Origin: Mycteria americana
Taxonomy: Eukaryota > Chordata > Aves > Ciconiiformes > Ciconiidae
Length of the DNA stretch: 64,000 nt
Reading direction: 5' to 3'
NCBI RefSeq assembly: GCF_035582795.1
Contig: NC_134366.1
Coordinates: forward strand, 30,923,661-30,987,660
Shown here piece after piece: positions 39,351 to 50,700 of this stretch. The number at the start of each line of letters is the position of its first letter. Position 1 is the first letter of the stretch. Both the position numbers and the translations under genes were made by a program. The notes beneath the pieces are model-generated. The model was not told the origin of the DNA and made no database searches. It worked only from the letters and a program-made list of their open reading frames with translations.

Positions 39351-40779
39351 AGGCCCGAGAGCTATCTCAGCACCTCTGTAATCTCTCTGCAATGTTTGTA
39401 AGCATATATTTCTTTTTTGTATGTGTCTTTTCATAATTATCATTAAATTCTTTACACGTTTTGAAATAATCAACCGAAGTATATCACTAGTTTAGCAAGT
39501 GGTGACAATTTTGCACAGAAAGGGATAGGAATAGGGAAAAGCAGCTGCATATATTCTCTATTGCCTACCTGGGGGTGGGAAAAATGCTGTCTTCCATATG
39601 CAGTAGTTACACTGTTAGCTTTTCAGGTGAGAAATGGGGAAGAGAATTGGCTTATGTTGCACAAATTGGGCTAGAGACCTCTAATCCACTAACTCTCAGA
39701 ACTATGTTGACTTGGCTGAGGTCTGGGGACCATTGGGATAAACTGGAGAATGGCACTGGCCACCCTGAATTTCCAATAAAACTACATTGGCAGTTCATCC
39801 AAAGAGGGAAAAATATCCACGTGCAGGGCATAATGGAGTGATTATATTTGATTTGTATCGTTCCTAGGAGCCAAAAGATGGCTGTGAAATTTGAGGGAAA
39901 CTAAGGCCCTTGTTTTGAAAGATTTCACCATTGTGTCTATGGTAAATGGTTATGCCCAGGCTGGTTTCCTGCACAGCTTCTCCTCTTTGCTGAGCTTCTG
40001 CAGGGAATAAGAGTGGCAAAAATCTGCAGATTTTAGTTTCTGCAAGAATGCTGCTCCCTTTATAAGACTGGTCTTTTTAACCAGCATTCACTTTCACCTT
40101 TGTGAGTCAGTTTTCCCAAAATGTTTAATACACTTATTAAACTTCTGGTCTGTCTTCCTTTCTTCCATTTATTTACACAAACTGCTCGTTAGTGCATATG
40201 ATTGTACCTGCTCATCATCAGTAGCGTGAACTGTGCTATGCTTTGTACTGTCTCTTCAGAAAATCACATTGTATTGTTTCCTTCTATCTTACGACTTTAC
40301 TTCCATCTTCTTTGTAAAGCTTATTCATAGTACTGAAGTCTTTCCTCGAAGTTGTTGTGTGTTCACTAGGCTTTTACCACGTGTGCTAATCTGCTTTCCG
40401 AAGGGAGGTCTGTATTAGAAGGAGTTAAACCATGACAACTGCTGATTTAGATGTCAATGTTTCTAGGGGCGCTGAATCAGCAAAAAGGTGCACAAAGGGC
40501 TGGGGCAGTGCCAACGGGGATAGCTAAAGCCAGAAGAAACGTTGGCAGAGTGGGGATTTGCCAGATGTACTGTAGTGGGTAGTGCAATGCTGCATTCAAA
40601 GACATGTAAATGAGAGCAGGAATAGAAAAAGGAAATTTTGGTCTCTGACGCGACCTTCCCGGTGCAGTAATCTGCGTCTGTAAACATCCACATTTCCTTG
40701 ATTTTATTTCTGCATCTGCCACAAAGGCAACGTCAGACAATCTGACCGCATGTGTATTTTCGGCGAAAACGCTGATTTG

Positions 40780-41290
40780 CCGCGCTCAGTTTTACACGGT
40801 GGAACCGAACGGGCAGACACGGGTCCCGACTCCCGCCGGCCAGACAGCCGCTGCGCGCCTCGGCACCCGCGCCGCCTCGCGGAAGCAGCGCCGCCTCGCG
40901 GACGTAGGGCAGCCTCGCGGAAGCAGGGCGGCCTCGCGGAAGCAGCGCCGCCTCGCGGACGCAGGGCAGCCTCGCGGAAGCAGCGCCGCCTCGCGGAAGC
41001 AGCGCCGCCTCGCGGACGCAGGGCAGCCTCGCGGACGCAGGGCAGCCTCGCGGACGCAGGGCAGCCTCGCGGAAGCAGCGCCGCCTCGCGGAAGCAGCGC
41101 CGCCTCGCGGAAGCAGGGCGGCCTCGCGGAAGCAGCGCCGCCTCGCGGAAGCAGCGCCGCCTCGCCGCGTCCTCCCGCCGGCCGGGCTGGGGCTGCGGTC
41201 GCCGCGTCCGCTCCGCCGGGGAGGGCCGGGGACGGCGCTGCCCCCTCGGGACTGCCCCGTGGCTGTTTTAGGGGCAGCGGTTGCTAACAG
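40780..41290. promoter_or_regulatory. Isolated CpG-rich island
   Basis: A sharply GC- and CpG-rich block lies in otherwise AT-rich DNA, far from either recognised gene. Its core is the 19-bp minisatellite, but CpG-rich unique sequence flanks it on both sides (about 40,795-40,874 and 41,167-41,270). It could be the promoter of an unannotated transcript, or merely a GC-rich tandem repeat. No first exon with a convincing donor was found on either strand. Confidence 0.4.
40875..41166 (+). repeat. 19-bp GC-rich minisatellite, 15 copies
   Basis: There are fifteen full units of 19 bp (40,875-41,159) and a partial sixteenth. Every unit starts CCTCGCGGA and ends in one of three tails: type A (AGCAGCGCCG), type B (CGCAGGGCAG, once CGTAGGGCAG) and type C (AGCAGGGCGG). 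The order is A B C A B A A B B B A A C A A. Because 19 is not a multiple of three and no unit holds a stop codon in the frames concerned, long open frames appear on both strands (up to 202 codons on the minus strand). I do not regard these as genes. Confidence 0.95.
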
Positions 41291-44200
41291 TGCCGGTGGT
41301 TTGCCCTGAGGTGCTGGTACATTGGACATAAAACCTGACAATATTTTAAAACTTACAAGATTTCCTTAACGTCAGATTCTGTTCGATTTTGCAAAAGGTA
41401 GCTCTCTCATTATGAAGTTGCTAGCTGATAGCTCGTTATCTTTCTCCTCCCTCCTTCCCCCCCAATTTTTTTCTTTTTTCCCCTCTCCATCTTTCCTTCC
41501 GTAGTTAGCACTGTAGGATTGGCATCTCACCGTAGCAGAGAGTATTCCCGTATCAGGAAGGGGCTAGCTCCTGGAAAGCCGGCCGACAGGCGCTGTCCTG
41601 CTCTTGCCAGACGTCCAGCTTGCCATTTATGCTAAAGCGCAGGGTTGTTAAAACTCCGGTATTGTGGTTAGGTGGGGAGGACAGGTCAGACTGGAGGGGT
41701 CCCTTGCCAGGAAAACAATTAAGATATCATTTTATCCCATCCAAAGTATTCATCAACCAGACCTGGTGATGGATACAGCGATAGGATTTTGCAGATGCAA
41801 CCAAGGTGTTTTCATTTTTCAGGTAACGAGGCCCACTGATAACCAAATGTGAAATATTTGCATTACCCTTGTGCTTATTTCCATTCTCATTTCCCACTTT
41901 TTTTCCTTCTCTAAACACGTAAGGTCACACTGGCTGGAGTCTTATGAGCTTTGCCTCTTCATTTTATTACCTACTGCCAAATACCCTTCTCTCCTCCTAT
42001 TTAAGTCCAGTGCACATTTCAGGATCAGCGCTGCTAGGCACAACCAGCTTGGCAAAGTTTACCTTAGAAGCTATTTACTGTAATTTGTGGGGGAGATTGG
42101 AGACACTTTGGTTGTTTGACAGCTGCTTTGCAGTCAATCAAAAGTAGAGACGTAATTTAATTCCGGTGTCCTCTCCAGAGCAATCCTCTGAAAGCACTCT
42201 TATAAAATGGGAATAGCATGGACAACAGAAAGAAGCAGAGGACAGGACAGATGCCTCAGTTGTGCAGTTTCCATCCAAATGGGTGCCTTGCTCATTATTC
42301 ATGTGTTCCGTACAGGAGCTCTCCTACCCATCTGTTGCTGAGGAAGGAATTGGAAATTGCTGTTGTGTTGTTGCAGGAACACTGGCATGAAGAAAGAGTA
42401 ACAAAACCTCTGGTAATAGTGTTAATAATTGTAGCTTCCATAAGCAAAAATAGGGCAGGACTTTCAGTTTTCTAAACAAGGTATCAAAGTTATTGTCCTG
42501 TATGTGTTTCTCTGTTGCAGGCCCACCATTAACTTTCCTAGGTCTAACTTCTGGTAACAGGCAGGTTTAACCTGCCTAGACCTGTTAGAAAATTCATCCT
42601 CCCAGGACAGCGCAGTGACCACCTCATATCTCACCGCTTGTTCCAAGGGAGGTCACTCCTTTTTCTTCACTTTAACTTGGTACATGTGAGGCTTTTGAAT
42701 GTGGTCAGCTTAGTTGTCGTGGGTTTTCACTCTGAGTTGTTCTGTGCTTAACATTGCTGGTAAAAAGAGATGTTACTTTGCTTGGTAGTGATTGCATTTT
42801 CATTTCTAAGAGAGCGCTTATTTGATTTGTAAGATAAGAGAAAGCTGACTATAAACACAGGCAGAAGTCTTCACTGATCATGTCAAGCTTAAAAAATGAA
42901 TAACAATCTTTCTGTCACTTCAGCAAATGACTAGCTGCTTGTCCAGAGGGTGTAGCTACTTTTGCAGGCCCCCCAAAAATGCAAGGCAGAGCACTGGACA
43001 CCTGGCTACCTCCTGTGGTCTCCTAGGTATTGTATGCTTTCTGATACTCTGCAAGAGTGAAAAGGTGGCTGTTACAGTTAGATCTTCGAAGGGAATCAAA
43101 TGCCTTTGAAAATGTATTGTCATCCACATATCCAAGTTCAGGCCTTACATACTCAAAAACTGGCTAATGTCTTAGGCTTAGGAGTATGTCTTGGCTCACC
43201 GGTACCATACTCAGATAGCTAGTACCCTCTTTGCAGTTGCTCATATATCCATTTATCATTTATTAATGCTCTTATTAATATAGTTTCCGGAGCTAATCCC
43301 CTAGCAATGGATGTTGGACATACACAGACTAAAACCAGCTTATGTATGTAGAAAGGTTTCTGATAAAGCACTTTGTTCTTCCTCCCTGGGCTTGTACCAA
43401 GACATTATAACACGCTAGTAGTTCCAGTGTCTTAAGACATATATATACAAGCAGATCAGTTTTAAACTATAAGTAAATTTTTCAGGAGTCCAAAGTTTGT
43501 AATAATTAGCACTTGGAAAATTCTGTAAAGTTTTTCACCATTCACATTTTGATGTCCAAAGACTAATGTTTATACTAAAAGCTCTCTTAGAGATTCGTGG
43601 CTTTCATTTGCACCTCTATTTGATTAATCTTTTTTCTTGGACCATCACTTTTTTCTAGCAGTTGTGGTTCTTTGCTCTTAATCTAACATCTTTGATGTCC
43701 CACTTTGATTCAAAGAAATGAAAGTTGGATAGTAATGTTTGAAGAGGTGCTATTCCTGTTAAACGATTAAGTCATTCTGGTTCAGTTTGTTCACTGGTAG
43801 GTCTCCTTTTGGCTAATTGGTCTGATGACATTTAAAAGTGTCTAGAAGACATCACAAAAGTGAGAGAAAAAACATGTTCCCAATTTGTTTTAGTGTTCTG
43901 GTAAACTTTTCTGAAGTTTCTCCTTTCTTCTTTTTAGAGCTGTAAACATCAGAAAGAGGCTTTATTAAATTGCTTTCACCTCAGACTACAGGGGGCTTTA
44001 ATGGAAAAGGAAAAATGTTTGAAACTGTTGAGTCTTTGTTCTTTTTCTAAGGCAAGAACTTTGAGAGTCCACACGATGGGATTTTAATAACTGGGCTTAC
44101 TACCTTCACAGCAGTAAAAAAGACCAGGGTAGCTGGGTTTGCCAAAGAGGTTAAAAGGATACTAAGCAATTCCATACATTATGTACTTGAAAAAGCACAT

Positions 44201-46862
44201 GGAAGTATAAATATGTTATTGTCAAAATGTTAATCAGTCCTATAGAACGTATCTATGAAGTCTAAGAAGATATTCACAGACTCTCTCTATTTTGCAGATT
44301 TTCAAGTACCACAGTGACACCTAGAAGCGTAGCTGCGTTTCTCTGAGTACCTGAGTCAATAACAGCATCCTCTGGAGCCCTTATGGATCCATCTGTGCTC
44401 ATGATGGACCATGACTAGGGCATCTTCTTCAGGACTGAGAACAAGCAGCATGGCACATCTTGCATTACTAGAGCTGCATTTCTCCATTGCCTCTCCTTTA
44501 ACCACCACCAAAAACACGCCTCAGTGCCCAGACAAGCTTTGCACGTGATGCCTTGTAATGGCTGTGCTGTGCCTCCATGTACGCATTGCCTGGGAAAGTT
44601 CTGGCTGCCACAAGGTGAGCCGTCCTTGACATTCAGTCCATGGCCACTTCACTTACAAGGTGGCATGTGAATGCATGTTGTACGTAGCTAGGGTAACTTT
44701 TCCATAAGAGTGAGCAGGAGAACAAGGGTATTCACAGCATGTGTTACCATATGTATATGCCAAGGAGGATAGGTTCCACATTTTTTAAAAAATCTTTTAA
44801 GAATTGCAATTAATAGTGTTATGAAATCAGACATAGCAGATCCTCTATGACCTTGATTTTTCTATCTATTTCTCCCCTTGTAATTGAAATAAATGCTTCA
44901 TTTATTGCCTTCTAAATGAAACAGTTCACAAGATACCATGGTATTCTCTGTGGACTGTGTTGTAATCACAATTGATGAATCTGAAATTCTCCGGTATTGC
45001 CTCTGGGAGGAGACAGTTGTGGTTTTTCGCACCAGTCGGTCCATGTTCTGTGAGTACTCTCATTTCTCCCTGCTTTTTATTGTTTCTTCTTGAACAATCA
45101 TTAGTGTTGGACAAGAAAAAAAAGCAATCTTGAGAGTTCTCTGTGTCAGGCTTTCTGCCTGGATGGCTTTCCTTGCTGTTGCTGCAGGATCTCATAATGC
45201 TGTTGCAGCTCTCTGCTCTGCATAGTACGGTACTCACTGGAACTGCAATTTCTAGTGCAAGCTGTAAGATCAAAGCAGATATTGTGAACAAGTCGATTTT
45301 CTGTTGCTTCATTTCTCATATCATCTATCAACTGATCTCCTGAATCATTTAAGGTTTTCCCAACCTGGCATTGCTTTGGTAAATTCTGTTGTTTTGCCAT
45401 GTAACCAGACATTATCATTTTTTTAAACTTTTATTTATGAAAGAGAAGAAATCTGCAATAATTAGTGAGTTTAGTGCTAGAAGGTTTTGTAAAGTTTCTA
45501 TGGTTACCTAAGAGTCTTGTCTGCTAGTTTAGTGGGAGTCAGGCTGAACAGTGAGTTCTTTTCATCTTTAATTCAGTGAAGTTGGCATCTTTTTCATCCT
45601 TTGAGTCATTAGCTATTACATGCTTCCAGCATATTTGTATTGCTGCTCTGGCCCTCTGCTGTGCAAATAAGCAAAGCAGTTTTCCCCTAATTTTTTACCC
45701 TTTTCCTACCTATATGGTAGCTTATAAATCGTTCAGGTCTTGTGGCTGTAGTTTATTTTCTGTAGGCTCACACAGTTATACTCCATGCCACTGTACACCT
45801 GTACAGATCTTGGTGCCCAACCGTTGTGTGTTTGCCCTGTGCTCAGCAGACTGCAGGGATATTGTTCTGAGAATCAAAATTGAGTGGACCTATTCTATAG
45901 CTTCAGACTTTACTTTACCTCAAGGTACTATTTACTTTGCCTGGGAGTTCAATGCATGAGAATCCTGAGTATTAAAGAGGGTTTTGGGAAGCCACACAGG
46001 CCATTGTTATAGGTGGTATGAGGGTGAAACCAAACCTGGTAATTTAACTATTCGTCTCGCAGCACTATAGTGCTTTTCTGTGGAGAAGAAACAGAAACAT
46101 GCCTCTCAGTGTTTGCTATTGAAAGATCATGAAACAGGTATTTGTTTTGCCAGAGAAGCCATTCAGGTGTATCTACATACTCCTCCGCTGAAGTCCGCTG
46201 AAAATTTACATCACCCTCTTAGATGAAAATAAGGGCCTACAACTGGAAAATTAACAACATGTTGGCTGAATTTGTTAGCATACTTACTAATGCATCAGCT
46301 TCCCCGTCCCAGAAGTCTCACATATGTTTGTTATAAACCCAGTGTACAGTGTGTGAAATAGCCTGCTCTAATTATAATCTAGACAATGCCAGGAAAGTGA
46401 AGCTAATTCAAATAAGCTCTATTAAGTCATCTAACATGGCAGTATATGCCATGAGGTAAAATTGCTTAGATGCAGACTGGTGACAAGGGAAATATTATCT
46501 GGCGAGATCATGCCTTTTTTTTTTTCCTTCTTTCAGCCAACAGATTAGAAGCTCATTTGAAAAGTCAGTTTAATTTGATATACTGATGCGGTGATGCCAA
46601 CTTGGACAGAATTTAACTCTCAGGAAGCAAATCTTGTAAAAGCGAAGCCCAAAATCTTCAGTGATGGAATGTAGTCATTTCACAACCTTATTTAATTTTG
46701 GTACCTAAAAATCTGCAGGTGATAAGTTAATATTTCTGGGTTGTGCTTTCACTATATTTTAGGTCTATTTTACAAGTAGTGAATACATATGCTTCTATTA
46801 GACAAATAGTATATGAAGGAAGTTGACCTCTTTGGTCAATTGAGAACCTGTCAATCGGTTAT
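41291..46862. other. Intergenic stretch, no gene recognised
   Basis: AT-rich, with no transposon I can name. Between 44,926 and 45,418 two overlapping minus-strand frames (128 and 90 codons) stand out, but neither shows a known domain, good splice sites or a poly-A tail. I leave them as an observation. The remaining frames look like chance. Confidence 0.45.
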
Positions 46863-46894
46863 ATGCGTGATATACCAAATGCAGATAAGCTGAA

Positions 46895-47799
46895 AGAGAG
46901 AAAGCCTTTACTGAGACACTTGCTGGCTTGGAAGGAGGATCCAGGGAACTACAGGGCTGTCAGTCTGACCTCAGTGCCAGGGAAGGTTATGGAGCAAATC
47001 GTCTTGAGTACCATCACGTGGCACGTACAGGACAACCAGGTGATCAGGCCCAGTCAGCATGGGCTTATGAAAAGCAGGTCCTGCTTGACTAACCTGATCT
47101 CCTTCTATGACAAGGTGACCTGCTTAGTGGATGAGGGAAAGGCTGTGGATGTCATTTACCTGGACTTTACTAAAGCCTTTGGCACCATTTCCCACAGCAT
47201 TCTCCTGGTGAAACTGGCTGCTCATGGCTTGGACGGGCATACTCTTCGCTGGGTAAAAAAACTGGCTGGATGGCCGGGCCCAAAGAGTGGTGGTGAATGC
47301 AGCTAAATCCACCTGGCGGCCGGTCACAAGCGGTGTTCCCGAGGGCTCAGTTTTGGGGCCAGTTCTGCTTAATATCTTTCTCGATGATCTGGATGAGAGG
47401 ATAGAGTGCACCCTCAGTAAGTTTGCAGACAACACCAAGCGGGGCGGGCGTGTTGACCTGCTTGAGGGTAGGAAGGCTCTACAGAGGGATCTGGACAGGC
47501 TGGATCGATGGGCCGAGGTCAATTGTATGAGGTTCAACAAGGCTAAGTGCTGGGTCCTGCACTTGGGCCACAACAACCCCATGCAATGATATGAGCCTGG
47601 GGAAGAGTGGCTGGAAAGCTGTCTGGTGGAAAAGGACCTGGGGGTGCTGGTCAACAGCCACCTGAATATGAGCCAGCAGTGTGCCCAGGTGGCCAAGAAG
47701 GCCAAGAGCAACCTGGTGGACTTGGCAGTGTTAGGTTTGGAGTTGGCCTCGATGTTCTTAAAGGTTTTCTCCAACCTAAATGATTCTATGTTTCTATGA
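46895..47799 (+). mobile_element. CR1 LINE with reverse-transcriptase part, internally deleted
   Basis: A CR1 copy in plus orientation. It starts inside the reverse-transcriptase domain (NYRAVSLTSVPGKVMEQIV, about 46,947 onward), with motif A seen as YLDFTKAF at 47,157-47,180. A run of seven A (47,255-47,261) shifts the frame by one base; the downstream frame continues with [22 protein letters not shown]. The catalytic FADD motif reads FADN (47,422-47,433), so the enzyme is dead. After KKAKSN (about 47,714-47,720) the sequence jumps directly to the 3' UTR, lacking roughly 520 bases present in the copy at 18.6 kb. It ends with ATTCTATG-like octamers. The start is approximate. Confidence 0.93.
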
Positions 47800-50700
47800 A
47801 AATATGGAAAAGTCGATGACAGAATTATTTTCTTTTTCCCTTTTTACTTTAATATCTTTCTCCTCAGAGATTACAAGCTGTAGTAAGGGGGGGGGCTTTC
47901 TTCACTTGTCTATGATTAATTGATTCGTTTTATATCATAATTTTTAATATTTTCTAGTCCCTAGAAGCCCACCCTGGCCTACTTGTGGGTATGAGAAATA
48001 ATGATATTGTCCATGTTTGTGCCTGCAATAATTAGAACCTATAAAACAAAACACCTTTGTTATTTGTTAATCCCATCAAGTCTTATATGAATCCTAAACC
48101 ATTATCTGCCTCAGTGTCCGAACAAAACACAGTCATGCATGGAAGCAAAAATATATGTTTTACAATACTATCAGTTATATAATCACGTGGTATTTTTTTT
48201 CTCACAGGGTCCAATCTTCATTCACTTCAGATAGTCAACTGTTACAATTCACTTTTCTGCATTTGCTCCTCAATTTTAATCCCCGTCCTGCTCCCAAATT
48301 CATCTTTCCTCTTGGCCATAAGTCCCTTGACCTTCTGCTGACTCCTTGGTGTGCCATGCCAAAGAAATCTTGGGGGAGTTCAGCTTCCAGTCTTCTAAGA
48401 AGTCTCTATGGGACAAGTGGGAAATGAAGGGTTTTGAAAGCTTTGTAATTTTTCCTGATTTGAAAGATTGTAGAAAGGCTGGTTTTGACTTTACAGTCAG
48501 CTCCTCCTCACAGTTCCCCTGTTTTGGGTTCTCCTCCAAAGTGAAGAAACAGTAAGGCTTCATAACAAAAGCACTGTCAGATTTTTTTTTAAATGAGAAA
48601 GTCAACATATGGTATCCAATTTTAGCTGAAGCTTTAAAACAGTATTACATTACATAAAGATTAATGAAGGTAAAAGTAGTTGAAATAAGTTCTTATAATG
48701 GTAAATATTGCATAACTGTCACTGTAGGCTACCTGGCTACCGATCAGCGGTGTAGCACTCCATAATGGTGGGGTGTAGCACTCCCTAATGGTGGGGACCT
48801 GGGTGCTTTCCCCTGGCTAGCAGGCTTGTTTGGCTCAGCAAATGTTCCACTGCTGTAGGCAGTTTATTTTGAATGATTCACCAGATGGGAATTCTACTAT
48901 TTTCCTGGAGAGAGTATGCTTTAGTCTTAGAAATCATGAATATTCAAGCTGAAATTTGCCCAGATATTTTTTCAAGGCCATATATCAAAGTCTTTTTTTG
49001 TCTACATGCACTTCAGTTACATGTTTTTGCTTGCCTTATTCTCAAGGTACACTGACTATCTGAATGTGCTGTTCTTATTTCACCTCATTGTGACATTCAC
49101 ATCCCTTCAAATCCTCCTTTCAAAAGAATTTTGTTCAGCTGTCTTCAGCTCAAGACTGTTTCCGCTGTGTTGTTGGTGGGCAGGCACATTTCAGGCACTT
49201 ACCTGTGCACTAAGCTACCCTTGCTGCCGGAGGAAGAATCACCCTCTGAGGAAAGCTAAGACTGCCAGGCACTCCTGCTTCTCGCCTTTCATGAATTTAC
49301 AGCAATGGCACCTGCTGTAGGCCATACCTCGGATCTGCTTCTTACTTGAGCACCCCGGAACTGTTAGAAGAGCAGTGGATGCTAGGAGGTGGTATAGGTT
49401 CAAAAGCAGATTGGTCCCTGTCAGAGAAGAAAAAGCCACCTAAGTCTGCTAGATACAGTGGCTGGTGGACAACTGCTGGCCTAGGGAGTCCTGAGGCAAA
49501 TGATGCTTGGCTTGATAGTGTAAATGCAAGAAAAAGCCCTCCGGGGTGTTATGAAAAGGTTGCATTTTTTATTGTTCATCAAACATTAATTTCAAATTTT
49601 CCACTCATTAATATCTTTTGCTAATAAGTTGTTTCGTAAGAAGAGATGTTGTACTACTAGTAAGTAATTTCTTGCTTACGCTGTCCCTGTCTTCACCAGT
49701 TCTTTGGTGAGCTATAGTTAAAGGCACTATTTGGCTATTTACTATCACAAATGTAAGTTATTTTGAAATAATTGTACTCTGCTCTTGAGGGAGAGAGGCC
49801 TCACAGCACATGCTTTGTTATGTCTTTGATCATATCAGATTTTGCTGTGCCTCATTGCTTTATGACATATTTCCCTTGCTCTTCTTTGTCCCCCACTGCT
49901 GTCTTGCAGTGTTTTACAGTTAATCCTAGCTACTCTTTAGTTCACTCCAGGCACCTCTTTGTTCCAGTTGCTCATAATTTTACTACTTTCAGTAACTAGC
50001 CCATAGGCTTCTTTACCATGTCTGCTCAGTCAGTATTTTTTTTTTTAGTATTAGCAAGTTCTGTGTCCGTATCAAACAGTTTTCTAGATCATTGGTATAT
50101 TAGGCAGACAAAATTAGTTCAACTGGTTACACTCATGACACATCATCTGCCATCGCAATCCAGATAAAAGCCTTGCTTATGGTAATAAATACTTTAAATG
50201 TTTCCTACATAAAATGGCATTATTGATTTTTTTTTGTCATCACATTGTTTTTCACATAGTGCAGATTTGGTAAATTTAGGAAGTTTGGTTCAGTTCTGAA
50301 TTAAAAGATCCTACTAAACTAGCTTGAATTTCTCAATTAAAAATAGCAAGATGTGCCCTTAAGGTAATGACAACCTTTGCTTTCATTTCTACACATTTCT
50401 CTAATGATTTAAAGCCAGAGTGTATCTAGCTTTCAAGTTTTTTTGTTTCTCTTTTAAATTTGATGTACCAAGAGAGGATTACTGTATCTATATTCACATA
50501 ACTCAAAAATTCATCTATCCTTTTTTCTCATCCATCTGCCCCAGAATTCCCTCTGCTGCTGCAGAGTTGTTAAACTCAAAATCTTGCTTATGGGCACAGA
50601 GGAAGCACACCATTTATATAAATAAAGCTAAAAATGTATTGTTGGTATAACTGAAAGCAAAGCAGTCTAACCAATATTAGTCCAGATCTAATTGTTTAAA

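Noticed and set aside
40733..41341. Long frames over the GC-rich repeat as real genes
   Set aside because: They follow from a stop-free 19-bp tandem repeat, open in several frames on both strands, without splice or start support.
45576..45959. 127-codon plus-strand frame
   Set aside because: Composition is Cys/Phe/Ser-rich as expected of chance frames in AT-rich DNA, and no domain is seen.
46510..46534. Excellent pyrimidine tract and CAG, like a splice acceptor
   Set aside because: No open frame or donor follows that would make an exon. T-rich runs before CAG are common in this window.
47124..47774. 216-codon minus-strand open frame
   Set aside because: Antisense of the CR1 copy at 46.9-47.8 kb.
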